Origin: Akkermansia muciniphila
GTDB taxonomy: Bacteria; Verrucomicrobiota; Verrucomicrobiia; Verrucomicrobiales; Akkermansiaceae
Direction: 5' to 3'
Length of the DNA stretch: 55,374 nucleotides
NCBI GenBank assembly: GCA_945860285.1
Contig: CAMAQB010000010.1
Location: forward strand, 1 to 55,374
Shown here piece by piece: positions 45,827 through 55,323 of the stretch. The position numbers were made by a program, and so were the translations under genes. Numbering within the stretch: position 1 is the first letter of the stretch; each line of letters opens with the position of its first letter. A model generated the notes under the pieces. It was given only the letters and a program-made list of their open reading frames with translations, had not been told where the DNA came from and made no database searches.

Positions 45827-46813
45827 ATGAACCACAAAAATGTTGAACGCAACATTGGATCCTCACCTTCAGAGCCGCGGAGTGAGGTTTCCGCGTCCTC
45901 GTTTGCCAAAATAAGAAGGACTTATGATCGGCAGGCCTTTGGTACGGGGCGGAAGCGGAAGCGCAAGACGCGTCGCAACAAAAGGTTCCGCATGTATCTG
46001 GGCATTGTTTTCGTGGCGGTGGCCGGTTTTTTTGTCATGGCCGTCACCAAGCTGATCTATGCGCGGATCACCGAGGAGCCGAAAACCATGTCTTTTGTTG
46101 ACATCGATGCAGAGCAGGAGCAGGTGAGCGTGCCTCATCCCGACATGGCGGCCTGTTTGGAACTCGTGAATGCCGTTCATGCGGCGAATACCGCCGAAGA
46201 ATTGCGGGGTTTTGTGGTGCTCCGGCGCCTTGGCTCCGAGCAGGCTTTTGATCTTTTCACCCAGTGGAAAAAAGACGCGGGCGAAGTCGCTGCGGTGGAT
46301 TGGATAGGGTCCGTGGAAAACAACGGACTGTCGATGGAGATGGTGACAGTGCGCTACAAGATAGGAAAAAAAGCCATCGCCTATATCAGGCTCAATGATC
46401 GAAACGAGTGGTGCGTGGATCTGGAATCGATGTTGCAATACTGCAGTGAGCCAATGGAGAAACTTCTTTCGAAAGACGATGTTTCTGCCGTGGTCCGCGT
46501 GCTGGTAGCTACCGACTTTTATTACAACGGTCAATTTGCCGATTCCAAAGAATGGATGAACATATCGATGTTGTTTCCCGGCGACTTCGAAAAACTCCAG
46601 GGTTATGTGAAGCTCGATTCCCCCAGTCATCTGGCCCTGAAGGATCTGATGCGCGATCGCAAAGCCGCCTCGGTGCTTCTCGAAATCTCCCGTCGCTCAA
46701 GCATGCTGCCCAAACAATACGAGATCAAAGCCGTCATTGCCATGGGCTGGGTGGAGTCGGATATCGTTTACAGCGATCAATTTCAAAAAAATGCGCAAGC
46801 GGACAAAGAATGA
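45827..46813 (+). CDS. Single-pass membrane protein of unknown function
   Basis: The 328-residue protein has a very basic N-terminus (GRKRKRKTRRNKRFRM), one membrane helix (about 55-75: YLGIVFVAVAGFFVMAV), and an extracytoplasmic domain of about 245 residues. That domain has alternating helices and strands (ACLELVNAVHAANTAEELRG, MEMVTVRYKIGKKAIAYIRL). No family is recognised. It lies 183 bp after the giant protein gene, far enough for its own promoter, and converges on the permease gene. Confidence 0.7.
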   Translation: MNHKNVERNIGSSPSEPRSEVSASSFAKIRRTYDRQAFGTGRKRKRKTRRNKRFRMYLGIVFVAVAGFFVMAVTKLIYARITEEPKTMSFVDIDAEQEQVSVPHPDMAACLELVNAVHAANTAEELRGFVVLRRLGSEQAFDLFTQWKKDAGEVAAVDWIGSVENNGLSMEMVTVRYKIGKKAIAYIRLNDRNEWCVDLESMLQYCSEPMEKLLSKDDVSAVVRVLVATDFYYNGQFADSKEWMNISMLFPGDFEKLQGYVKLDSPSHLALKDLMRDRKAASVLLEISRRSSMLPKQYEIKAVIAMGWVESDIVYSDQFQKNAQADKE

Positions 46814-46827
46814 CTGTCGGCGTGATT

Positions 46828-47967
46828 TCAACGGAGAAAGGGTTGATTGAGGAGCGCTGCGAAAAGCACGACCTGCGGAATCGACAGCAGTGGCAGGATC
46901 AAGGCGCTGAGCCAGCGGCCGGTGGTGCTTTTCAGTGCCATGATTTCCGTGTAGTCGGACGCTGCCCCGGCCATCAGAAATGCAAAGGCATTGCCCGGCG
47001 CTCCGGCACCGTGAAACAATTCGGCGGCGAGCGGCGATGATCCTTCACTGCATACCTCCAACAGGGACGTGGTGAGCAGCGTCAGCATGAGCCCTGCAAA
47101 TGTAGGTCCATAGTTCTGATGCAGGAAGTGTTCGGGCACGAAAGCCTTGACGAGCCCGGTGAGCACGAAACCCGCGAGAATCCAGCGCAGGATCATGCGC
47201 GAATCCCTGATCCCGGTCAGCAGCAGGCTGCCGAGGTTTGCCGGGTTCGGTGAAAGCGCGCGGGCCATCTCCCGCAGCGAAGCGCGCAGGGAAACATTCC
47301 GGGGCAGGGTGATGCTGTTGACATTGGCGGGCAACTTGCCGCGATGGGTGAGATATTCCACCACGAAACCGGTGATTGCGGCAATGACGGCGGACAGCAG
47401 CAAATAGGCGAGCATCCATTTCCAGCCGATCAGCGCGGCGAGCAACAGCGTCAAAGACAGCGAGTTCCACGGGCTGGCGATGAGAAACGCGATCGTTTGA
47501 CCGAGCGAGGCCCCGCGTTTGTAGAGGCCCATGCCAACCATCAGAATCCCGTGATTGCAGAGGTCGAGCATCACTCCGGCTCCGATGGCACGGAAGATTC
47601 CCGACATCGTGCCGGGCTTGCCGAGTATTGCGGCGACCAGTTCCTTGGGGGTCTTCGAGAGCACCGCCATCGCGATGATCCCGGCGGCCACCGCCCACCA
47701 CGCTTGGGAAGCGAGCTGGGTGCAGGTGAGTGAAAATTTTTCCAACCAAGCCGGGGCGGTGGGGAAAAACAGGCGCACGGCAACCCCGCAGACAAACAAA
47801 ACAAGCGACACCCAGAGCACGTAGTCGAATCGACGATCCGGTGCGTCGCAGCACGACGCTTGGCTCTCTGTCGCAGAAAAATCAGCGCTGAGCAGGTCGA
47901 AGGCAGGAACATTCACGTGCTCGATTTTTTTTCCGGCACCACCTGAGCCGCCACAACAGTCGGACAT
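46828..47967 (-). CDS. Permease of the SO_0444/DUF318 type, putative metal efflux
   Basis: The 379-residue protein (from the ATG at 47967) has about nine or ten membrane segments in two halves, a pattern of the permease family linked to copper, zinc or arsenic export. Motifs include DLCNHGILMVGMGLYKRGAS, FLIASPWNSLSLTLLL and LEVCSEGSSPLAAELFHGAG, with conserved polar residues in the membrane. The N-terminus, MSDCCGGSGGAGKK, plus a CCDAPD at about 37-42, could bind a metal. It diverges from purC across about 100 bp. The ion is not determined. Confidence 0.8.
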   Translation of the reverse strand: MSDCCGGSGGAGKKIEHVNVPAFDLLSADFSATESQASCCDAPDRRFDYVLWVSLVLFVCGVAVRLFFPTAPAWLEKFSLTCTQLASQAWWAVAAGIIAMAVLSKTPKELVAAILGKPGTMSGIFRAIGAGVMLDLCNHGILMVGMGLYKRGASLGQTIAFLIASPWNSLSLTLLLAALIGWKWMLAYLLLSAVIAAITGFVVEYLTHRGKLPANVNSITLPRNVSLRASLREMARALSPNPANLGSLLLTGIRDSRMILRWILAGFVLTGLVKAFVPEHFLHQNYGPTFAGLMLTLLTTSLLEVCSEGSSPLAAELFHGAGAPGNAFAFLMAGAASDYTEIMALKSTTGRWLSALILPLLSIPQVVLFAALLNQPFLR

Positions 47968-48068
47968 GCCGATATGGTAGTCGGACAACGCCAAAGCGCA
48001 CGGGAATTTTTCGGATTCTTCGCGGTCGTTCTGCTTGACCTGTCCGGCATGGCTGGCTAGATAACCGC

Positions 48069-48779
48069 ATGGCAACAATTTACGAAGGCAAGGCGAAGCG
48101 CTTGTGGACCACGGACGACCCGCAGGTGCTGCGCATGGAGTTCAAGAACGATGCCACCGCTTTCAATGGCGAGAAAAAGGCCCAGTTTGAAAACAAGGGA
48201 CGACTCAACAATACCATCAGCACATTGATTTACGGGCAACTCGAGCGTGCGGGAATCCCGACGCATTTTGTGCGCCAGATCGACGACACCAATGTGCTCG
48301 TGAAAAAAGTCTCGATCATCATGGTTGAGGTGATCGTTCGCAATGTTTCCGCCGGAAGTTATTGCAAGCGCACCGGCCAATCGGAGGGACTGGCATTTTC
48401 GCAACCGATCATCGAATTTTCCCTGAAGAGCGATGAACTCGGCGACCCGCTGGTCAATGACGACTACATTCGCGAACTGCATCTGGCTTCGCCCGCCGAC
48501 ATGGCATTCCTGCGGGCCTCGGCCCTCAAGGTGAACGAGTTTCTAACCGCGCTGTTCGCCAGGGTCGGCTTGCGTTTGATCGACTTCAAACTCGAGTTCG
48601 GCCGCCTCGAAGCCGATCCTTCGGTGATTGTTCTCGCCGACGAAATCAGTCCCGACGGATGCCGTCTTTGGGACATCGCCACCGGGGAAAAAATGGACAA
48701 GGACCGCTTCCGTCGCGACCTCGGCGGAGTGATGGAGGCGTATGAGGAAGTTCTGAAACGATTGCAGGAATTGTCATGA
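48069..48779 (+). CDS. purC: SAICAR synthetase
   Basis: PurC joins aspartate to CAIR in purine synthesis. The 236-residue protein opens with IYEGKAKRLWTTDDPQVLRM and has FKNDATAFNGEKKAQFENKG, VEVIVRNVSAGSYCKRTG and LIDFKLEFGRLEADPSVIVL, then ADEISPDGCRLWD. All ATP- and substrate-binding motifs are present and length is normal. Its stop overlaps the start of the PurS-like gene by 4 nt (ATGA), implying translational coupling. Confidence 0.97.
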   Translation: MATIYEGKAKRLWTTDDPQVLRMEFKNDATAFNGEKKAQFENKGRLNNTISTLIYGQLERAGIPTHFVRQIDDTNVLVKKVSIIMVEVIVRNVSAGSYCKRTGQSEGLAFSQPIIEFSLKSDELGDPLVNDDYIRELHLASPADMAFLRASALKVNEFLTALFARVGLRLIDFKLEFGRLEADPSVIVLADEISPDGCRLWDIATGEKMDKDRFRRDLGGVMEAYEEVLKRLQELS

Positions 48780-49225
48780 TTGTGGAATGTGAAGTGACCA
48801 GGAAAAACCAGCACGCCGGCGATGCGGATGCCTTGTTGTACACGCCGTTGAAAGCAGGTCTGACGATGAAGCACAGTCGGATTTATGATTTCGACTTCGA
48901 AGGTGACGCCGCGGCGCTGATGGAATTCGCCCGCGCCGTGCTGGTCGACGAAGTAAGCCAGGAAATGAGCGCGGACAAGGCACCCGCGGTGCAGGGCGCG
49001 CTTTTTCACATTGATTATTCGATGAAACCGGGCGCGCTTGATTTGGAAAAGGAGGCGATCATGAATTATTACCGCGGTCGCAGTGGTGATGCTTTTGTTC
49101 TGCGGCAACTGCACATCGCACAACGCATCTACATCTTCGGCAGCGGCGATGTCGCCGCGCTGTCGGCGCGATTCGTCAAGGACATCGTCAATCCCGCGAT
49201 CCACAAACATCAGGTGATTGTCTGA
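48776..49225 (+). CDS. PurS-like protein, probably two fused PurS-type domains
   Basis: The 149-residue protein directly follows purC with a 4-nt overlap. The second half has features of PurS and the PurL N-terminal domain: YSMKPGALDLEKEAIMNYY (compare the usual KPGVLDP-x-G-x-A start) and a closing segment FVKDIVNPAIHKHQVIV (compare LLANPVIEDY). The first half may be a diverged copy (MIVECEVTRKNQH, then IYDFDFEGDAAALMEFARAV). PurS bridges PurL and PurQ in FGAM synthase, and purC-purS is a common gene order. The match was made by eye and is moderate. Confidence 0.5.
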   Translation: MIVECEVTRKNQHAGDADALLYTPLKAGLTMKHSRIYDFDFEGDAAALMEFARAVLVDEVSQEMSADKAPAVQGALFHIDYSMKPGALDLEKEAIMNYYRGRSGDAFVLRQLHIAQRIYIFGSGDVAALSARFVKDIVNPAIHKHQVIV

Positions 49226-49267
49226 TATTTCCACTGGCAAGAATGCCATTCACCGCTACCTTCGCGC

Positions 49268-52200
49268 GTGGCAAAAAAAAGAGAACAGGGAGCGTTGATC
49301 CGCATAGTCGGTGCCAGGCAGCACAATCTGAAATCGCTGGACCTCGACATTGCCCACGGCACGCTGACCGTTGTGACCGGTCCCTCGGGATCGGGAAAAT
49401 CATCGCTGGCATTTCACACGTTGTACGCGGAAGGGCAGCGCCGCTACGTGGAAACATTTTCCCCTTACATCCGGCAGTTTTTCGACCGCATGGACAAGCC
49501 GGATGTGGAATCGATCGAGGGAATTCTGCCGGCCATTGCGATCGAACAAAAAAACCATGTCCGCAGCACCCGCTCCACGGTCGGCACTCTAACGGAAATC
49601 AACGACTATTTGAAAGTGTTTTTCGCCCGCGCTGCGAGGGGATACGATCCGCACAGTGGCGAAGAAATCCGTCCGGATTCGCCGGAGTCCGCAATTTTAT
49701 GGTTGCGGGAGAACAAAGCCGGGCAGGCGATGTTGGTTTGCTTTTCCGTCAAGGTTCCGGCCGCTGCCAGCCCGGTGGATTTTTTCCCGATGCTCGCGCA
49801 GCAGGGATTCATGCGGGTGCTTCTCTATGGGGAAATCTGCCGCACCGATGAACCGGAGTTGTGCAAGCACGCCCAACTTCCCGCGGAGATTCTGGTCGTG
49901 CAGGATCGGCAGACAGTCGCGAAAACGAAATCCGCCCGCTTGTTGGAGTCGCTCGAAGCCGCCGCGTTGCACGGACGGGGACGTTTCACCATCGCGCCTG
50001 CCGACGATTTGATCGCTGGCATGAAAACCTTCAGTCATGATTGGGTCAATCCCGCCACCGGGTTCCGGCTTTGCGAACCGAGTGCGGGATTGTTTTCCTT
50101 TAACAGTCCGCGCGGCGCTTGTGAAAAATGTCGAGGTTTCGGTCGGGTCATCGGCATCGATCTGGCGAAAGCGGTTCCCGATCCCTCGCTGTCGATCCGC
50201 GGAGGTGTCATCAAACCGTTTCAAGGTGAGCGCGGCGGGGAATGCCAGCGCGACCTGCTCCGTTGCTGCAAAGCACGGGGTATCAGTGTCACCACCCCAT
50301 GGGAGGATCTGTCGGACGAGGATCGCGAGTGGATCAACTACGGGGAAGGTGGCGACCCCGATGAAAATTACCGCGACGGCTTGTGGTACGGGATCAAGGG
50401 ATTTTTCGACTGGATGGAGACCAAGGCCTACAAGATGCACGTGAGGGTGTTTCTCTCCCGTTACCGATCCTACACCGAGTGTCCCGCCTGCCGGGGCAAA
50501 CGATTGCGACCCGAGGCCCTGTGTTTCCGGGTCGATGGCATGTCCCTTCCCGAGATCTGGCAAATGCCGGTCAACCGGCTGGCCGGGTGGTTCGATCGGT
50601 TCAAAACAAATGAACCAGCGTTGGAACGGGTGCGCTTGGAGATTCACTCGCGCCTGCGCTATCTCGATGATGTCGGTCTTGGTTATCTCACTCTCGACCG
50701 CCAGACACGCACCCTGTCCGGCGGCGAAATGGAACGGGTCAACCTGACCACCTGCCTCGGGGCGGCGTTGACGAACACGCTTTTTGTTCTCGATGAGCCG
50801 ACCGTCGGTTTGCATGCACGCGACATCCAACGGCTGGTGACAGTCATGAAAGGACTGCGCGACAAAGGAAATACGCTGGTCGTGGTGGAGCACGAAGAAG
50901 CGGTGATGGTCGCCGCGGATGAAATCATCGACCTCGGTCCCGGGGCCGGGGACTTCGGTGGTCAACTCGTCTATCAGGGGCCGGCGGTGAATGCGCGGCA
51001 ACAACAGGGCACCATTCCCTGGCTCGATGGGCGAAAGTCGATTCCCTTGCCCACGAAGCGTCGTGCACCGGGAAATCAGGAAATCGTGATTCGCGGAGCG
51101 AGCCTGCACAACATCAGAAAGCTCGATTTCACATTGCCCTTGGGAATGTTCGTATGCATGACCGGCGTTTCCGGCTCCGGCAAATCCACCCTGGCTCACA
51201 ATGTTCTCTATCTGAACCTCCTGCGCAAACTGGGCAAAGAGCAGAGCGGGGAATCCGCCGCCGCATCGATCAAAAGCCTCACCGGTTCGCAGTATCTAAC
51301 GGATGTGCTGCTGGTCGATCAAACATCGCTGGCGCGCACGCCTCGCTCGACACCCGCCGTGTTTTGCGGTGCGTTCGAACTGCTGCGCCAGTTGATGGCC
51401 GAAACGGACCAGGCCCGCGCTTCGTCGATCCAGGCGGGATATTTTTCCTTCAATTCCGGGGAAGGACGCTGCGACCGCTGCACCGGGGCGGGTTATGAAA
51501 AAGTAGAAATGCAGTTTCTCAGCGACATCCAGGTGACCTGTCCGGATTGCAATGGCCGCCGCTACCGGCCCTCGGCCCTGGAATTCACTCTGGCGGGAAA
51601 ATCAATCGCCGACATCCTCGAGCTGACGGTTTCCGCGGCACTCGAATTTTTGCAGGAATTGAACAAGGCATCCACCAAAAAGTCCACCTCGCTGGCCCGA
51701 AAAACCAGCGAGTTGCTGCTGCCACTCGAACGTGTCGGACTCGGCTATCTGCGCCTCGGCCAGCCGCTAAACACCTTGAGCGGCGGTGAATCGCAGCGAT
51801 TGAAACTCTGTCAGTTGTTGGATCCGAAAACCGGCGGGGGCAAGCTGTTGATTCTCGATGAACCAACGACGGGACTGCATTTTTCCGATATCGCGACTCT
51901 GTTAGGCGTGTTCCAGCAACTCGTCGATGCCGGAAACAGCCTGCTGGTGATCGAACATCAATTGGATGTCATGGCCGCGGCCGACTGTTTGATCGACCTC
52001 GGTCCCGGCGCGGGCGAGGAAGGCGGGCAGATCATCGCCGCAGGACCTCCGGAAAGCGTGGCGCAGAGCGGATCCGAAACGGCGCATTATCTGCGTGGAA
52101 AACTGGGAATGAAAATGCCAGCCGTGCGACCACAGCGATTGAAATCGGTGGAGAGCCAACCACAGCGCAATGAAATCTCCCTGCATGGCGCACGACACCA

Positions 52201-54793
52201 CAACTTGAAAAATGTCTCGCTTAATATTCCTCGCGATCAGTTCGTGGTCATTTCCGGTTTGAGCGGGTCGGGGAAATCGACGCTGGCATTCGACATTCTT
52301 TTCGCCGAGGGGCAGCGGCGTTTTCTCGACTCGATGTCGGCCTATGCACGACAGTTCGCCGATCAGTTGGAAAAACCGGAAATCGACCACCTGAGCGGGT
52401 TGCCGCCGACGGTTGCGATCGAACAACGCATTTCCCAGGGCGGTGGCAAGTCGACGGTGGCCACGATCACCGAGGTCTGGAATTTCATCCGTCTTCTGTA
52501 TGCCAAGCTCGGCACTCGCCATTGCTGCGGCCACCCGGTCGAGAAACAATCGTTGAGTGCAATGGAGCAAACGCTGCGCCTTGCGGTGAAAAAGGGTCCG
52601 GTGAAATTGTTCGCCCCGCTGATCCGCGGTCGCAAGGGCTATCACAACGAAGTCGCGGAGTGGGCCTTGAAACACGGCTATCATGTCATGTTGGCGGATC
52701 GCAAGATCATCGAGGCGGAGAATTTCCAACGCTTGGAACGATTCAAGGAACACGATGTCGATGTCATGATCGCGGAGTTCCATTCCGATTCTGAGCCGAT
52801 CGCCGAGAAACTGGAGGAAGCATTGAAAATCGGCAAGGGCACGGTGAGGCTTCTAACAGCCGACAAAAGGTTTCACGTTCTTTCCTCAAGCCAGTCATGC
52901 GCAACCTGCGGCACTTCGTATGAAGACCTCGACCCCCGCGATTTTTCTTTCAACTCGCCGCATGGCTGGTGTCCCGAGTGTCGAGGTTACGGCAAGGTGC
53001 CGCACAAACACCGTGCTCTTGATGCGTCGCGATTCGACTCGATGCTGGCCGCGGAGGTTGACGATGAGCGCTCGATGGAGCGCATGGACGACGACGAACT
53101 GGTCACTTGTCCCGGTTGCAAGGGCGTGCGCTTGAATGCGGCATCCCGACAGGTGCAATTGGAGCATCGTGCGATCGAATCCCTATCGCGGCTTTCCATC
53201 GCCGAGGCCGCGGGTTATTTCGATACCCTGAGTTTCACAGAAAAACGCCGGCAGATGATCGCACGCGACATCATTCCCGAGATTCACCAGCGCCTGCGTT
53301 TCCTTGCGAATGTCGGGCTCGGCTACCTGCAATTGGATCGCTCGGCGCGCACGCTTTCCGGAGGTGAAAGCCAGCGCATCCGCCTCGCGGCGCAGTTGGG
53401 TTCGAACCTTCGCGGCGTGCTGTATGTTCTCGATGAACCGACGATCGGCCTTCATCCGCGCGACAACGCCGCATTGCTGGACACCCTGGTGGCTTTGCGC
53501 GACCGCGGAAATTCGCTCGTAGTGGTGGAGCACGACGAGGACACCATCGCCCGTGCCGACTGGCTGATCGACCTCGGTCCTGCGGCTGGCAGGCTCGGCG
53601 GACAGGTGGTGTATGAGGGCAAACCACCACGTTTGGGTGCTCGCATGGGCAGCAAAGCGGCACGGGAAATTTCCCCCACTTTGCGGGCCATGGCCATGCA
53701 TTCCACGCACCCAAGCCGAGGTGAGCGCCGGCCGGTCGGAAAAAATCGCACGTTTCTCTCGCTCGACGGCTGCCACGCCAACAACCTGAAAAAGATCGGC
53801 GTGAAAATTCCGTTAGGGTGTCTGACGGTGCTCACCGGTGTTTCCGGTTCGGGAAAATCCTCGCTGATGCACGGCTGCATTGCCGTTGCGGCGCGAAAAT
53901 CCAAATCCGCCAAATCATCGCCGCCTCCCTTCACCCGCAGCGCCCATTTCGATTTGCTGGAAGCGGTTTACGAGGTCGATCAATCACCCATCGGCAAAAC
54001 CTCGCGATCCTGTCCCGCAACCTACGTCGGTATTTTCGATGACATCCGCAAGGTTTTCGCCCAGTTGCCTGAGTCGCGCGCTCGAGGCTACGAGGCCTCG
54101 CGATTTTCGTTCAATACCGATGGCGGACGCTGCGAAGAGTGCAAAGGCAACGGCCGGATCAAACTGGAAATGGATTTCCTGCCTTCGACATGGGTGCCCT
54201 GCGAGGTTTGCCAGGGCGAGCGTTACAACAGCGCCACGCTCGAAGTTGCCTATCGCGACAAGTCAATCGCCGATGTGCTCAACATGACCATCGAGGAGGC
54301 GGCGGCCTTTTTTGCAACCCACAGCCGACTGGCCGAACCGCTGCGGCTGCTCAATGAAACCGGTCTCGGCTATCTGACAATCGGCCAGGCCTCGCCGACG
54401 CTTTCGGGTGGCGAAGCCCAGCGCATCAAGCTTGTCAGCGAAATCGCCCGCGGTCGCTCGCTGCGCAAGCGCATGGCGACCCTCGGCAATGCGAAAGGCA
54501 ATCTTTATCTGATCGAGGAGCCCACCGTGGGACTTCATCTCGAGGACGTGCGGCGTTTGATCGACGTCATGCATCGCATGGTTGACGAAGGTCACACGCT
54601 CGTTGTCATCGAACACCACATGGCGCTGGCGGCCGAGGCCGACTGGGTGATCGATCTCGGCCCCGAAGCCGGTGAGGGCGGGGGCCAACTGGTGGCACAG
54701 GGTCCGCCGGAAAAAGTCGTCCTTTGCAAACAATCCCGCACCGCACCATTTCTCGCCGCCCAGTTGGGTGACCAAACCGTAACACAGTTTTGA
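49268..54793 (+). CDS. uvrA: Double-length UvrA with four ATPase sites
   Basis: The 1841-residue protein starts at a GTG and is two UvrA-like proteins fused head to tail, about 1-950 and 955-1841. Four Walker A motifs (GxSGSGKS(S/T)) are at 38, 633, 997 and 1524, and four LSGGE signatures are at about 484, 838, 1364 and 1713. Walker B/D-loop reads LDEPT in the first three and LIEEPT in the fourth (about 1749). Zinc-type CxxC pairs are seen (CEKC, CPAC, CDRC, CPDC, CATC, CPEC, CPGC, CEEC, CEVC). UvrA dimers find bulky DNA damage in nucleotide excision repair; tandem forms could act as a covalent dimer. Its stop codon touches the mobile-element insertion. Confidence 0.93.
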   Translation: MAKKREQGALIRIVGARQHNLKSLDLDIAHGTLTVVTGPSGSGKSSLAFHTLYAEGQRRYVETFSPYIRQFFDRMDKPDVESIEGILPAIAIEQKNHVRSTRSTVGTLTEINDYLKVFFARAARGYDPHSGEEIRPDSPESAILWLRENKAGQAMLVCFSVKVPAAASPVDFFPMLAQQGFMRVLLYGEICRTDEPELCKHAQLPAEILVVQDRQTVAKTKSARLLESLEAAALHGRGRFTIAPADDLIAGMKTFSHDWVNPATGFRLCEPSAGLFSFNSPRGACEKCRGFGRVIGIDLAKAVPDPSLSIRGGVIKPFQGERGGECQRDLLRCCKARGISVTTPWEDLSDEDREWINYGEGGDPDENYRDGLWYGIKGFFDWMETKAYKMHVRVFLSRYRSYTECPACRGKRLRPEALCFRVDGMSLPEIWQMPVNRLAGWFDRFKTNEPALERVRLEIHSRLRYLDDVGLGYLTLDRQTRTLSGGEMERVNLTTCLGAALTNTLFVLDEPTVGLHARDIQRLVTVMKGLRDKGNTLVVVEHEEAVMVAADEIIDLGPGAGDFGGQLVYQGPAVNARQQQGTIPWLDGRKSIPLPTKRRAPGNQEIVIRGASLHNIRKLDFTLPLGMFVCMTGVSGSGKSTLAHNVLYLNLLRKLGKEQSGESAAASIKSLTGSQYLTDVLLVDQTSLARTPRSTPAVFCGAFELLRQLMAETDQARASSIQAGYFSFNSGEGRCDRCTGAGYEKVEMQFLSDIQVTCPDCNGRRYRPSALEFTLAGKSIADILELTVSAALEFLQELNKASTKKSTSLARKTSELLLPLERVGLGYLRLGQPLNTLSGGESQRLKLCQLLDPKTGGGKLLILDEPTTGLHFSDIATLLGVFQQLVDAGNSLLVIEHQLDVMAAADCLIDLGPGAGEEGGQIIAAGPPESVAQSGSETAHYLRGKLGMKMPAVRPQRLKSVESQPQRNEISLHGARHHNLKNVSLNIPRDQFVVISGLSGSGKSTLAFDILFAEGQRRFLDSMSAYARQFADQLEKPEIDHLSGLPPTVAIEQRISQGGGKSTVATITEVWNFIRLLYAKLGTRHCCGHPVEKQSLSAMEQTLRLAVKKGPVKLFAPLIRGRKGYHNEVAEWALKHGYHVMLADRKIIEAENFQRLERFKEHDVDVMIAEFHSDSEPIAEKLEEALKIGKGTVRLLTADKRFHVLSSSQSCATCGTSYEDLDPRDFSFNSPHGWCPECRGYGKVPHKHRALDASRFDSMLAAEVDDERSMERMDDDELVTCPGCKGVRLNAASRQVQLEHRAIESLSRLSIAEAAGYFDTLSFTEKRRQMIARDIIPEIHQRLRFLANVGLGYLQLDRSARTLSGGESQRIRLAAQLGSNLRGVLYVLDEPTIGLHPRDNAALLDTLVALRDRGNSLVVVEHDEDTIARADWLIDLGPAAGRLGGQVVYEGKPPRLGARMGSKAAREISPTLRAMAMHSTHPSRGERRPVGKNRTFLSLDGCHANNLKKIGVKIPLGCLTVLTGVSGSGKSSLMHGCIAVAARKSKSAKSSPPPFTRSAHFDLLEAVYEVDQSPIGKTSRSCPATYVGIFDDIRKVFAQLPESRARGYEASRFSFNTDGGRCEECKGNGRIKLEMDFLPSTWVPCEVCQGERYNSATLEVAYRDKSIADVLNMTIEEAAAFFATHSRLAEPLRLLNETGLGYLTIGQASPTLSGGEAQRIKLVSEIARGRSLRKRMATLGNAKGNLYLIEEPTVGLHLEDVRRLIDVMHRMVDEGHTLVVIEHHMALAAEADWVIDLGPEAGEGGGQLVAQGPPEKVVLCKQSRTAPFLAAQLGDQTVTQF

Positions 54794-54801
54794 CAGGTTG
54801 G
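54792..54801 (+). repeat. 10-bp target-site duplication, left copy
   Basis: GACAGGTTGG here is repeated exactly at 55314-55323. The two copies flank the pair of 251-bp elements, as expected for a target duplication made on insertion. The left copy starts inside the uvrA stop codon. Confidence 0.75.
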
Positions 54802-55052
54802 CACGGCGATCAAGCTAGGGAAAGGATTGACAAGAAATGTCGCAATCAAAAAGGTAGGGAACGATCTCCGAGCGTTCCGGTGGGGGACGGTCGCGGATCA
54901 CCCTAACCTGATCTACCTTCACCCCACGCCCTCGTGCGCCAAAAACGCCGATGAGTCAGGAAGGAAGATGACCCGTCAACCATCCTGCCCCCACCGGATC
55001 GCTAGGAACAGCGTTCCCTGCCTTTGAGCATCTCCCTGGCTTGATCGCCGTG
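54802..55052 (+). mobile_element. MITE-like element, copy 1
   Basis: This 251-bp element has terminal inverted repeats: CACGGCGATCAAGCTAGGGA at the left end against TCCCTGGCTTGATCGCCGTG at the right (19 of 20 matched). Inner inverted segments also pair (AAAGGTAGGGAACG with CGTTCCCTGCCTTT; TCCGGTGGGGG with CCCCCACCGGA), so the whole element could fold into a long hairpin. It has no transposase gene and would depend on one elsewhere. A 66-codon open frame (54827-55027) has no known match. Confidence 0.75.
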
Positions 55053-55062
55053 CAAATACTTT

Positions 55063-55313
55063 CACGGCGATCAAGCTAGGGAAAGGATTGACAAGAAATG
55101 TCGCAATCAAAAAGGCAGGGAACGATCTCCGAGCGTTCCGGTGGTGGACGGTCGCGGATCACCCTAACCTGATCTGCCTTCACCCCACGCCCTCGTGCGC
55201 CAATAACGCCGATGAGTCAGGAAGAAAGATGACCCGTCAACCATCCTGCCCCCACCGGATCGCTAGGGACAGCGATCCCTGCCTTTGAGCATCTCCCTAG
55301 CTTGATCGCCGTG
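55063..55313 (+). mobile_element. MITE-like element, copy 2
   Basis: This second 251-bp copy has the same orientation as the first, separated from it by 10 bp (CAAATACTTT). I count 8 differences between the copies, about 97% identity. Its terminal inverted repeats match at 20 of 20 positions. The spacer is the same length as the outer target duplication, suggesting the pair arose as a tandem and then moved together. Confidence 0.75.
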
Positions 55314-55323
55314 GACAGGTTGG
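55314..55323 (+). repeat. 10-bp target-site duplication, right copy
   Basis: GACAGGTTGG directly abuts the right end of element copy 2 and matches 54792-54801. The remaining 51 bp to the window end hold no recognised feature. Confidence 0.75.

Noticed and set aside
54827-55288. The 66-codon frames in both MITE-like copies as real genes
   Set aside because: They span the element's inverted repeats, lack any known similarity, and persist simply because the copies are 97% identical.
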